Origin: Poa pratensis
Taxonomy: Eukaryota > Streptophyta > Magnoliopsida > Poales > Poaceae
Assembly: GCA_947311845.1 (NCBI GenBank)
Contig: CAMZMU010000027.1
Span: 76,980,825-77,044,824 of the forward strand
Reading direction: 5' to 3'
Length of the DNA stretch: 64,000 nucleotides
This document shows, piece by piece, positions 20,756-32,027 of this stretch (positions within the stretch are counted from its first letter, which is position 1; each line of letters begins with the position of its first letter). Both the position numbers and the translations under genes were made by a program. The notes below the pieces were generated by a model. That model was given only the letters and a program-made list of their open reading frames with translations, did no database searches and was not told the origin of the DNA.

Positions 20756-23156
20756 ATACAGGTAAAGGCGGTCAGTCCGGTCTATCCCGGACAGAGTTGT
20801 GAAGCGAGCGAATCCTGCCAATTGCTTGGTCCAACGCTCCACGGTCTTGCCTCCTAGCCACTGGCTTCCACACCTGCACATATAACGCCATTTTGTATAA
20901 CCCGTCAGCCGTTTGAGAAGGAAACACCCCCTTAATCGAGAATTTATTCCTCATGTTCCACAAAGACCATAAAAGAGCCGCACAACAAATCCATAAAACT
21001 CGCTTATGTTGTCCCGACTCCGCAGTAATTAATCTAACAAGATCCGCGAAACATGAGGGGTTCCAGGAGAAGAGCAGCAGTTCCCTAACTGTGCTCCACA
21101 TAAACTTTGCCAGGGGACATAAAATGAAGATATGATTCATATCCTCTCTCTCCTCACACAGGGCACATCTGCCGGTAGAGGGACCCCGTCTCCTCGCAAT
21201 ATTATCGTTGGAGGGTAACCGCTTCCTGGCCAATTGCCATAGGAATATCCTAATCTTAAGGGGATGGCGATCCCCTAGATCTCCCTATAGTGATCCCTAG
21301 GCGTGCCGTCGCAAAGTTTGTTATAAAGGGACCTAACCGAGAACTTCCCGGAGGGTTCAAGGGCCCAAGATAGCTCATCCTGGTTTGCAGCTGGCTCAAA
21401 AACCGGGAGATCCCTAACTAGAGAGCTCCATTCTGCAGCCTTGGCTGTTCCAACCGACTGCCGGAGGGGAATGCCATTCCCCCTACCAGTGGGCCTGCAC
21501 CACCGAGGTGTCTGGTGAAGCCACAATGGCAAAAATCGCTCGGAATCGATCCCTCAGGGGACCCGCCCCCATCCACCAGTCAATCCACATCCTAGTGGAT
21601 TTGCCATTCCTCACCCGGTGTCTCGCCCCCAGGCATAGGAGGTTCTTAACTCTCTGGAGAGCCATCCAGAACTAGGAACCTCCCCGTGGTCATCGACCAG
21701 GATGTCCTTGGATCTCAGATACTTAGCCCTGAGTATGTCGGCCCAAAGGCCAGTCTCCCCAGTCAAGATCTTCCAGACCCATTTTAGATATGAGACACCG
21801 GTTCATGAGTTTGGTATCCATGATACCTAAGCCACCTAAGGCCTTGGGTTTACACACTGCATCCCAGCGTACCTAGTGGTATTTGCGTTTCCTCCCGTTC
21901 GCTTCCCAAAAAAAACAGGAGCGGTAGCCGTCCATGGTCTGATGGACCCCATCCCCCAGGAGGCAACCTGCGATCGCATGGAGGGGAAGGCTAGACATGC
22001 ACACATCTGTGAGTGTCAACCTTGCCGCTGAAGACATCAGCTTACCCATCCAGGGGTCTGCCCGTCTAGCAATCTTACCGGTAAGGTGGCTCCAGGCACC
22101 TGCCGTAAGCGCACGGTTGCTAATGGAAAGTCCTAGATAGGTGAACGGGAATGACCCCCGTCTGCAATTAAGCATCTGGGCCACCCTCGTCTGCTCATCA
22201 GTACTAGCCCCCAAGACTAGTACCTCACTCTTGTGGAAGTTGATCCCGAGACCCCACATGCTCTCAAAGCAAAGCAGCATGAATTTCAGGTTGGCAATAG
22301 CCAAATCGTCCTGCTGGATCATGATGATCGTGTCGTCTGCATACTGCAGATGCGACACTCCCCCAGGAATCAGATGAGGCACAACACCCTGGATGTGCCC
22401 CGTCCTCTTAGCTGCATCCAGCATTGCTGCTAAGGCTTCGACTACAAAGTCAAAGACGAGGGGGGACAAGGGGTCTCCTTGTCTAATCCCCCTACCATTA
22501 TGGAAGAAATTACCCATTTCTCCGTTAATGGTGATAGCCGCTTGTCCGCCAGAGACCAGACTGAGCGCCCTATGGACCCACCCAGGATCAAAGCCAGCTC
22601 TAAGGAGGACTTCCCCTAGGAAGCTCCAGTTTACTCGATCATAGGCTTTCTCAAAGTCCAGTTTCTAGAAGACACCCCCTAGTCTCTTGGAGCTAGACTC
22701 ATGGATAATCTCCTGTAAGGATACGACTCCCTCGTGCAAAAGGCCGCCCTTGATGAACGCGGATTCAGTGTAGCTAATCGTGCGATGTGCGATCGGGCTA
22801 AGTCTAAGCACAAAAGCTTTAGCTACAAACTTGAAGATAACATTGATCAGCGCAATCGGTCTAAACTGACGAATATCCTCGGCGCCTTGGACTTTGGGGA
22901 TTAACGTAAGCACCCCAAAGTTCAGACGAGCGATGTCGACTCTCCCTAGAGCAAAATCATTCGTAATGGACATAACCACCGGGCGAAGAGTCTTCCAGAA
23001 ACGCTTAAAAAAGCATACTGGTAGACCATCCGGGCTCGGGGCCGTGTCCACCTTCATGCTTGCTAGGACAGCGTCCAATTCCTTCTCCGTGAAGGTTAGC
23101 ATGAGAGCAGAGTTCTCCTCCTCTGTGACCCGCGGCCACGAATCCCAAAGGGATGG
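20756..23156 (-). pseudogene. LINE H: reverse transcriptase and RVT zinc-finger part, decayed
   Basis: This is an L1-type non-LTR retrotransposon ORF2 fragment. From 23102 downward the frame shows the RT entry 'FTEKELDAVLASMKVDTAPSPDG', fingers and palm motifs 'FEKAYDRVNW' (after a TAG near 22664), 'GIRQGDPLSPLVF' and the catalytic 'YADDT'. It runs on to thumb sequences ending near 21873. Broken frames at 21665-21275 carry the linker. At 21233-20772 lies the zf-RVT domain ('CALCEE' with 'NHIFILCPLAKFMW') and a C-terminal tail. Several stops and frameshifts make it inactive. It is cut at 20755 by B and at 23156 by I, and continues at 42237. Confidence 0.88.
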
Positions 23157-26100
23157 TGTGGGGACCCCGGACTAGCTGTCCGAAATACCCGATTATGCTT
23201 AACACAACGATCCCGTGATCAGTCTGTCATTGCACATAATCCGAATTGGATACCAAAGTTTACATCCATTATAGTACCAAATTAAAAATCTTACATAAAT
23301 GGTCATTTAGACCAAGTTCTTACATAGGTGCCTTCAAGGGCCAAACCAAAATATCAGTGGAAGCTACGGCGTAGTAGACATCATCTCCTAACGATGATGA
23401 CCCGACAGGCAGCTGACTTGTGGAGAGCCTTAGTTCGCATAGAAGTTGCCATACTCCTGCTCGGTGTAGTGCTCCTCCTCGTAGTCTGGCTAGGACAATA
23501 GACAGGGACGAAACCAATATGAGTACATTTGAATGTACTCACAAACTACCCCAACATGAGTATGCACTAGTTTTGTTTTAACTTACAACTTTTATTTATT
23601 TAAAACATCTTTATAACTTTATTGAAAAAGGTAAGAAGAGTTTTATAACTGTTTTTAAAAGAAGTCACCATCTCCTTTGTTTCTCCAAAAACTCCTCCTC
23701 TTTCTGACCATGGCTCACCATGGTCCATTTATTTCAACAACTCATACCACTCCATTTGGTATAGCTGTGTAACACCATCTCTGTTTCAGTTTCTTTTTAA
23801 ACTTAAAAGCTTTTCCAAAAACTTTCACATGATCTTAGGACAGCCTCCCAATTGTCCATATCCGAGGACTCGGCTATTCGAATAGTTTTGACCCTCTGCA
23901 GAGGTAGCACGCTTTTAACCCACATCCATCTGGTAACTCATCGTGCCAGCCACGTCCCGCCATACAAGGTGTATGCGAAGTTGAGCCACCGACCCTAGCC
24001 TCTCCTTTGCTCATGCTAGTATAGGATCCTACCCATATGATAATTCCCATCGACACTCAGTCCGGTCCCCGTCGGCAACCCTAAGTGTGAGGACTCATAT
24101 GTTTTTCCCGGCGACCACATTTGTGAAGTCTTCAATCCTCCTCCTTATCTTTCCATAGAGTTTGAGCGAGGACCCAGGTCAGGGGAGTTCACAAACCATC
24201 CCCTCATGCATAACGGAGTCATCTCCGTCGATGAGGTATCCCATACTAATAAGAGCAAATTATATGACTAAGCCCCGTTCCCATATGGGGGTAAATGTGG
24301 TTGCACAGATTAAGATTGGTTGTCATAGTACTAGGACACTGTGCATTTTTCATAAACATCATCATCCTCCATTTCTCCACTTCAATACCGACATCTCGGT
24401 ATTCCATAACCACACAAGTATTCCCAAAGGGGTTTTGAATAAACAACATTGTTTTCCATCCCAAAGTTTCATATAACTACTACATAGGGTGGCAAAATGA
24501 TTTCCATACACTTTTTGAAAAGGTTTTGTAAACCATTGGTTTTAAGAGTAAATCATTTGATCAAAGTAGATGCATATATATTTAGGTGCAAGCTCAGAGA
24601 GTAGCTTGCCTTGCTCGGCAAAATGGACTTGATCTTGATCTTCAGGTTCAACAAATTCCCCCTCCTCGATAAATCCAGCAACGTTCTCATCTAATCGATA
24701 AACAAACAAATACAAGCAATCACTAAACTACTCAAACAACATCTCAACATCACAATCCTAAATGCTCTAAATAGCCACTGCATACATCAAAAAATACAAT
24801 TGGTTTCAAAATAATTGAATTAAACATTATTTGTTTATGTCCCAATTATGGCAGAAACTTGTTAAACAAGTTTAATTGCATAACCTGAGTTCTGCTTGTC
24901 CTAAAAATACAAACTAAAATTCTATAGAAAGCTACTGATGCGTAGAAGACAACACAATTTGATTTGGATCAATTGGAGTTACCAAACTCCCTACACAAAG
25001 GTTTGAATCCAGTAGCTTAATAATCAAGTTTTGGCAATCAAATAAGTTATGTTGCTCCTAAAATTAAATCCTTTTTGGGGTAACTAAACATGACTAAATG
25101 TGATCCAACAAAATTGGTCCTAACTCATTTGGGTCAACCATTAATCATAATTAAATGTTTGAGTGCAGAAGGGTGTTTAAATTTCAACTCAATACTAAAC
25201 AAATACTATTGCCCAAATAATTCTACCAAAATTAGGGAAGCTAATACATGGCAGTACTAAGCTAAAAAAATTGGTTTGGAATCATTTAGACTAACAGAGT
25301 AACAGAAACAGACAAGTTTAGATTTTAAACCTTCTGTAGTATTTTTAATAATACTTTTTAAATATTTATTTAAATGACATGAGACCAATTGGGTTGGTTG
25401 GACATTTTCATAAGATTTTCAGAACAATTGAGTTTGATTTATTTGGATTCCTAAATCTCAAGATATTGAATTTACAAGTTCATATCAGTACTGAAAATTT
25501 TAGAGAATTTAAATTAGGAGAATCCACTGTTGTGGATAATGTTTAGATTCCTGACTAGTGGGGCCTACATGGCAGTGACACAGTGAACAGGCAAGGGAAA
25601 ATTAAAAAAACTCTGATGTGTGGGGTCCACACGTCAGCCTCTCTCTTATCCAAACGAAACGGTATCTCACCGTTGGATCTAGATCCAACGGTCCGGGTTC
25701 AAAGCATCGGCGGCGACCATAAAATGGCGGCGCCGCCGCGCCGGCGACACTGTGGTGGATGGATTCTCACCTAGGGGGCTCGGGAAGGCTTGGCGATGAC
25801 GCGAAATGACGGCGGCGGCGTTGGGGAAGCTTCTGGTCGAGTCCTGCTTGCTGGGACGAAGCGCAGCGTCCACGGCGAGCTTCCGAACTTCGCACGGGCA
25901 CGGCAGCAATCCCAGCGAGCTCCCTACGGCGTTCCTGTGCACGAACCAGAGGGGAAACGATGTGCGTGAGTGTGGTGAAGTTGGGCAAGCAGAGCAGAGG
26001 GGTTGGAGGGAAGAAAGGTGCAGTGAGGGAAGAAAGGTGCAGCGAGGGAGTGGGATGGTGTGCTGCTTCCAAAGGGGTGCGCGGTGGGTTTTATAGCGCG

Positions 26101-27107
26101 GGAGCCAGCGTATCGTGGACGGGGTGCACGGCCGTGTCCATGGCGCACGGCGGAGACATTTCTTCGATTCCGCGGCGGAGGTGCAGGGGTACGTGGTTGC
26201 GCGGCATCTACCGGGGTCCGGACACGTTCTAGAAGGTGTGGCTCGAGCGGTGCATGTCGAGGTGCAGCGAGCTGGGCCAATTTGGCCGGTCGCCGTCCGT
26301 TTAACCACGGCAGAGATACAGGGGACAGGGGGCGGCATTGGGTCGAGGGAAGTGCTCGAGCGACTGTGGCGGCTGCAGAGGCACGAAGCGTGGACGGCTG
26401 CGAGCAAGGGAGGGCCTGGGGGCCGGGGAACGGCGTCGAGCGAGCTGCGGCCACGGCGACGACGCGGTACAGTGAGCTAGGGGAGGTAGACGATGACACT
26501 TTTGCCAAAACCCCCTGGCTCCTGTGCGCTGCTTCTTTTCCTTCTTCTTTCTTCTATTTACTTTTTAGTCCTTCTGTTATATGCAGTAGTACTTCTAGAT
26601 TTTATTTGAGGCACTAAATCAATTTAGAAAAATTTACAAATATTTGTGAGGCTTCCACATAGCATGTAGTAGCTCCACAAAATTTGGCATTTCAAAATAA
26701 AATGTTTTGAATCATTTTTGTTCATAGGGTTTCAATTATGGAATTTTGTTTATTTCAATTGTTTTTACTTTTGAATTTTAAAAATAGTTGCGAAATATTA
26801 TTTGAGAGAGATAAGTATTAAGGATGAAATGGGGTGTTTACAATACCACTCCACTGAATTTTGTTGGAAACAAATTGAGATCCTCACTTGGAGAATTTGT
26901 GTGGCACTTGCCACATTTATTTTTTTCTTGTTTTGCTTCTATTTTCTTCTCTTCATTTCTTCAAGTTAAAAAAAAATGGAGCAAGCAACTAACACAAACA
27001 AGAAGAAATAAACACACAAGCAACCATCACATATAATTTAACAAAAGTTTTTGTTGGCTCTCATTTTTGGAATTAATAATACTTGTTAATAATTTTGGGA
27101 TGTTACA
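23157..27107 (-). repeat. 3' LTR of element I (3951 bp)
   Basis: This is the complete LTR, with a GC-rich core (about 25690-26480) and AT-rich flanks. The polypurine tract lies just inside, at about 27109-27118. On the minus strand TATA box CTATAAAAC is at 26088-26096. Compared with the 5' copy, the core lacks about 85 bp (present near 41080-41160) and instead repeats 'agggaagaaaggtgcag'. Open frames on both strands of the core recur in the other LTR but carry indels that break them, so none is annotated as a gene. Confidence 0.9.
26088..26096 (-). promoter_or_regulatory. TATA box in the 3' LTR of element I
   Basis: CTATAAAAC on the minus strand sits at the end of the GC-rich core, with a C-rich leader after it. 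It is conserved at 41214-41222 in the 5' LTR. Confidence 0.6.
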
Positions 27108-27152
27108 ATCCTTCCCTCGTTAAAATAAATCTCGTCCCGAGATTTGCTAGGC

Positions 27153-30100
27153 TTAGGTACTAAAGAGGTCTGGGAATTCGCTTTGAAGATAATCTTCGCG
27201 TTCCCAAGTTGCTTCTTCTTCAGAGTGGTTAGTCCACTGGACTTTATAAAATTTGATTGCACGTCTTTGGGTAACACGAACATCTTCTTCGAGAATCTTG
27301 AGGGGTCTCTCGCGATAAGTCAGGTCTTGGTTCAGGTCGATGGAGAGGTGGTCGATGTTTTTGAAAACATCTGGCTGGTCAGGAACTTCAAGACACTTCC
27401 GGAGCAAAGAGATGTGGAAGACATCATGATACTCGGACAACTCCTGAGGTAGCTCCAGTTGATAGGATACTTCTCCACGATGGGAAAGAATCCTGAAGGG
27501 TCCAATATATCTTGGCGCTAATTTTCCTTTGACATGGAAACGCTGCATTCCTTTAAGGGGTGTCACTCGGAGATAGACATAATCTCCGACGTTGAAGGTG
27601 AGGTCACGATGCTTGGTGTCAGCGTAACTCTTCTGACGGGATTGGGCAGTTTTGAGGCGTTCACGAATAAGCTGAACTTGCTCTTCAGCTTCACGGAGGG
27701 TATCTGGTCCAAACAATTTGCCTTCTCCGGTTTCGGACCAATTCAGGGGTGTACGACACTTCTTGCCATAAAGGGCTTCAAAAGGGGCCATTTGCAGACT
27801 AGACTGATAACTGTTGTTGTATGAGAACTCTGCAAATGGTAGACAGTCCTCCCACTTGGAACCATAAGATAGAACACATGCACGAAGCATGTCCTCCAAA
27901 ATCTGGTTCACTCTTTCAGTTTGGCCATCGGTCTGGGGATGATAAGCTGTGCTAAATGCTAACTTGGTTCCGAGGGCTTCATGAAGGGATTTCCAGAATC
28001 TTGAGGTGAATTGCATACCTCTATCAGATACAATCTTCTTAAGCACACCATGCAGGCTTACTATTCTGGAAATATACAAGTCTGCTAACTGAGCTCCGGT
28101 ATGGGTGGTCTTGACAGGTATAAAATGAGCAACCTTGGTCAATCGATCAACGATGACCCAGATTGAATCATGGCCTCGGTTGGATCTTGGAAGTCCGGTA
28201 ATAAAATCCATTCCAATCTCATCCCACTTCCACTCGGGAATTTTCAAAGGTTGAAGCAATCCAGCGGGCCGCTGATGTTTAGCCTTGACTCGCTGATAGA
28301 TGTCGCACTTGGCTACAAAAGAACCAATCTCTCGCTTCATTCCATGCCACCAAAATCTTCCTCGAAGGTCTTGGTACATCTTGGTTCCGCCGGGGTGGAT
28401 TGAATAAGGGGTCTCATGGGCTTCCTTCAGGATTAACTCCTTAAGTTCCGTGACATTGGGCACACAGATACGACCATTGAATTTCAGCACTCCTTCAGCA
28501 TCTTCGGTAAAACCGGGTGCTTTGCCGAGGGAGATCTTCTTCCTAATTCCTTCAATGCTTTCATGACCCTTTTGGGCTTCTTTGATTTGATCCATCAGGG
28601 TTGGGGCTAACTCCAAATTGGCGAGATATCCATGGCTAACAAGTCCTAGTCCAAAATCTTCGAACTCTTTGAACAAGGCTGGCTGTTCGGCTTGGATCAA
28701 GGCATTCAGGGTACAGGGTCTGCGACTAAGGGCATCGGCAACTACATTAGCCTTTTCCGGGGTGATAGTGGATTCCAATATCATAATACTTGATTAATTC
28801 CATCCATCTCCTCTGTCGCAGGTTCAACTCCTTCTGGGTGAAAATATACTTCAAGCTCTTATGATCCGTATAGATCTCACAGCGATGTCCCGCAAGATAG
28901 GGACGCCACTTTTTAAGAGCAAGGACAACAGCAGCTAATTCCAGGTCATCGGTTGGGTAATTCTCTTCATGCGGTCGCAACTGCCGGGACAGATACGACA
29001 CAACTTTGCTTTCTTGCATCAGAACACAACCAAGTCCGAGGCGTGATGCATCGCAATACACGTCGAACTCTGGGTGACGTCTGGCATAACCAAGATTCGG
29101 GTGGAGGTTAGTCTCTTCTTCAACTCTTGGAAACTATCTTCGCACTTCTGAGTCCATTCAAATTTCTTGTCCTTCTTCAACAGTTGGGTCAAAGGCTTGG
29201 CTATACTGGAAAATCCTTCAACGAACTTGCGATAATAACCGGCGAGTTCGAGAAAGCTTCGTATTTTAGTCACACTGGTTGGGGATAACCAGTCAACAAT
29301 GGCTTGGATCTTTTTCGGGTCAACAGAAATTCCTCCGGCAGATAAAACATGTCCGAGAAAAGCCACTTCACTGAGCCAAAACTCACACTTGCTAAGCTTG
29401 GCATACAGCTGGTGCTCTCGGAGAGTCTCCAAAACTAAACGCAGGTGTTCAGCATGCTCTTCTTCGGTCTTGGAATAAATAAGGATGTCATCGAGGAATA
29501 CTACCACGAACTTGTCGAGGTACTCCATGAAAATCTTGTTCATGAGATTCATGAAATAGGCTGGGGCATTGGTCAGACCAAAGGACATCACAGTATACTC
29601 AAACAAACCGTAACGAGTGGTGAAGGCGGTCTTGGGAATGTCTGTCTCTCTGATCTTCAACTGATGGTAACCTGTCTGAAGATCGATCTTTGAAAAGACT
29701 CGGGCTCCATTCATCTGATCGAACAGATCCTCGATCTTGGAAGGGGGTACTTGTTTTTAATGGTCACGTCATTTAGCCTGCGATAATCCACACAGTCGTG
29801 TGGTACCGTCTCTCTTGTCCACAAAAATAATGGGTGATCCCCAGGGTGAAGCACTTGGATGAACAAGTCCTTTGCTGAGCATATCTGCCAACTACTTCTT
29901 CAACTCTACTAGTTCCTCCGGATTCATCCGATAAGGCCTTTGGGATATAGGGGCTGTTCGTGGGATAAACTCAATTTCCCGGTCTGGCGACATACCAGGC
30001 AATTCCTCAGGGAAAACATCTCGGAATAGGTGAACAACACGAATCTCATCTAAGGTGGGTCGAGCTATGCTCTCATGGCAGCCTGGTTGGGAGTGATTGG

Positions 30101-30282
30101 GTTCAGACACATACTCCACTTCTACTTATTTGTCGGTGGTGATGGATACAGCTCTTCTGTCACAGTCAATTCGACCATCTTACTTGGCTAACCAATTCAT
30201 ACCGAGTATGACATCTATGCCTTGGGTTCCTAGAATGATTAGGTCGGCTGCAAATTTTTCGCCTGAAATCTCTATGATTAGG
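27153..30282 (-). pseudogene. Element I pol: protease end, RT, RNase H, integrase and chromodomain, frameshifted
   Basis: Minus-strand order: protease tail ('LGTQGIDVILGMNWL', 30180-30280); pre-RT linker (29892-30119); reverse transcriptase with catalytic '[10 protein letters not shown]' (29714-29019); RNase H ('[14 protein letters not shown]', 29061-28747, in another frame); integrase (28784-27153, 543 aa). The integrase has D193, D254 and E290 with 35 residues between the last two. Its zinc finger reads H123, H130, C160 and Y163 (CDIY for CxxC), a lost metal ligand. The tail 'HSEEEATWEREDYLQ' is a chromodomain, thought to steer insertion to particular chromatin. Stops near 30180 and 29740-29890 and a pair of compensating frameshifts near 29050 and 28780 inactivate it. 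Confidence 0.9.
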
Positions 30283-31263
30283 TAGCTTGCCTTGCTCGGC
30301 AAAGTGGACTTGATCTTGATCTTCAGGTTCAACAAATTCCCCCTCCTCGATAAATCCAGCAACGTTCTCGTCTAATCGATAAACAAACAAATACAAGCAA
30401 TCACTAAACTACTCAAACAACATCTCAACATCACAATCCTAAATGCTCTAAATAGCCACTGCATACATCAAACAATACAATTGGTTTCAAAATAATTGAA
30501 TTAAACATTATTTGTTTATGTCCCAATTATGGCAGAAACTTGTTAAACAAGTTTAATTGCATAACTTGAGTTCTGTTTATCATAAAAATACAAACTAAAA
30601 TTCTATAGACAGCTACTGATGTGTAGAAGACAACCCAATTTGATTTGGATCAATTGGAGATACCAAACTCCCTACACAAAGGTTTGAATCCAGTAGCTTA
30701 ATAATCAAGTTTTGGCAATCAAATAAGTTCTGTTGCTCCTAAAATTAAATCCTTTTTGGGGTAACTAAACATGACTAAATGTGATCCAAAAAAATTGGTC
30801 CTAACTCATTTAGGTCAACCATTAATCATAATTAAATGTTTGAGTGCAGAAGGGTGCTTAAATTTCAGCTCAATACTAAACAAATACTATGGCAGTACTA
30901 AGCTAACAAAATTGGTTTGGAATCATTTGAACTAACAGAGTAACAGAAACAAACAAGTTTATATTTTAAACCTTCTGTAGTATTTTTAATAATACTTTTT
31001 AACTATTATTTAAATGACATGATACCAATTGGGTTGCTTGAACATTTTCATAAGGTTTCAGAACAATTGAGTTTGATTTATTTGGATTCCTAAATCTCAA
31101 GATATTGAATTTACAAGTTCATATCAGTACTGAAAATTTCAGAGAATTTAAATTAGGAGAATCCACTGTTGTGGATAATGTTTAGATTCCTGACTAGTGG
31201 GGCCTACATGGCAGTGACACAATGAACAGGCGAGGGAAAATTAATAAAACGCTGACGTGTGGG
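30283..31263 (-). repeat. 5' LTR remnant of element I, part 1
   Basis: This matches 24600 to about 25625 of the 3' LTR with few substitutions and a deletion of about 40 bp near 30890. It begins abruptly at the protease junction, so the terminal 1.44 kb of the LTR is missing. It ends at the J insertion; GTGGG at 31259-31263 is one copy of J's target duplication. Confidence 0.88.
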
Positions 31264-31988
31264 TGTTGAAAGTATAATTTGGCTGCTAGGTACTTTTATA
31301 AGCCAAATTGATTTGAATGATCATGCTTTGTTTATTTGTTGATATAGCTAAAATTTCAGCCGCGGTTGAACGCCAGTTATATGTCGCAACAGCAAGCAAT
31401 TGAAGCAGGCGAAACTATGGAATGTTTCCTGTACTTGTGGCTGCCGAAGACGAGTCTTCGAGGGATTCAGAGAAAACGCTGGGATACACAGCAGGTGCAT
31501 AAGACAAGTCCTAGTAGGACTCGGTTGGAAGCCAGGCTACGAGAGGTGCAACAGAATTTTCATGATTGTAATTGCTACTAGCAGATCGTACGTGTACCAA
31601 CAGCCCGGCCGGTTTGATTACAGATTAGATTAGGAATTTAAACCGGCTTGCGTGCATGCGAGGAAAAGGACTCCGTATCCTATTTTGTTTGCCATAGACC
31701 AGGCTGCCCTATATAATGTGGGTACACGGCCGATTGGAAAAGCCCCCAACCAATCGATACACACAAACCAATATATTACTTTTTACGTACTATTTTCTGT
31801 TTTGTTTCTCTCCTGCCGAACCTTGGTTCATCTAGGGTTTGGTTATCTTTGCCGTTTTGCGCTGAAAAGCGGCCGTATTTCCTCTCCGAAATTGAGGAAT
31901 TCTTTGTTGCTTTGCTCGTAAAGCAATCGTTTCGTCGTCACGAAAGTACAACGGGTATCGTGGTGTTGCGCAATTTTATGTGGCAACA
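31264..31988 (+). repeat. 5' LTR of element J (725 bp)
   Basis: It starts TGTTGAAAGT and ends GTGGCAACA. TATA box CTATATAA is at 31710-31717. It is nearly identical to 39946-40671. Small frames inside (such as 31366-31633) recur in the other LTR only because the LTRs are duplicates. Confidence 0.95.
31710..31717 (+). promoter_or_regulatory. TATA box of element J
   Basis: CTATATAA lies about 270 bp before the LTR end and is conserved at 40393-40400. It is the likely core promoter for J's genomic RNA. Confidence 0.65.
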
Positions 31989-31992
31989 CAAT

Positions 31993-32010
31993 TGGCGACT
32001 CCGCTGGGGA
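31993..32010 (+). promoter_or_regulatory. tRNA-Arg primer-binding site of element J
   Basis: TGGCGACTCCGCTGGGGA is complementary to the 3' end of plant tRNA-Arg(ACG) with CCA. It lies 4 bp after the LTR. A tRNA-Arg primer is also reported for Ogre elements. Confidence 0.85.
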
Positions 32011-32027
32011 CGAAGAAGAACAAGAAC

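Noticed and set aside
25679..26617. Large frames in the GC-rich core of element I's LTR, repeated at 40731-41742
   Set aside because: The repetition is due to the LTR duplication, and the two copies differ by frame-breaking indels; no domain recognised.
29019..30119. Functional chromovirus polymerase
   Set aside because: Catalytic motifs are present, but stops and frameshifts interrupt it.
31366..31633. Frames conserved at two places (also 40063-40315)
   Set aside because: They lie in the two LTRs of J, so identity reflects recent duplication, not coding constraint.
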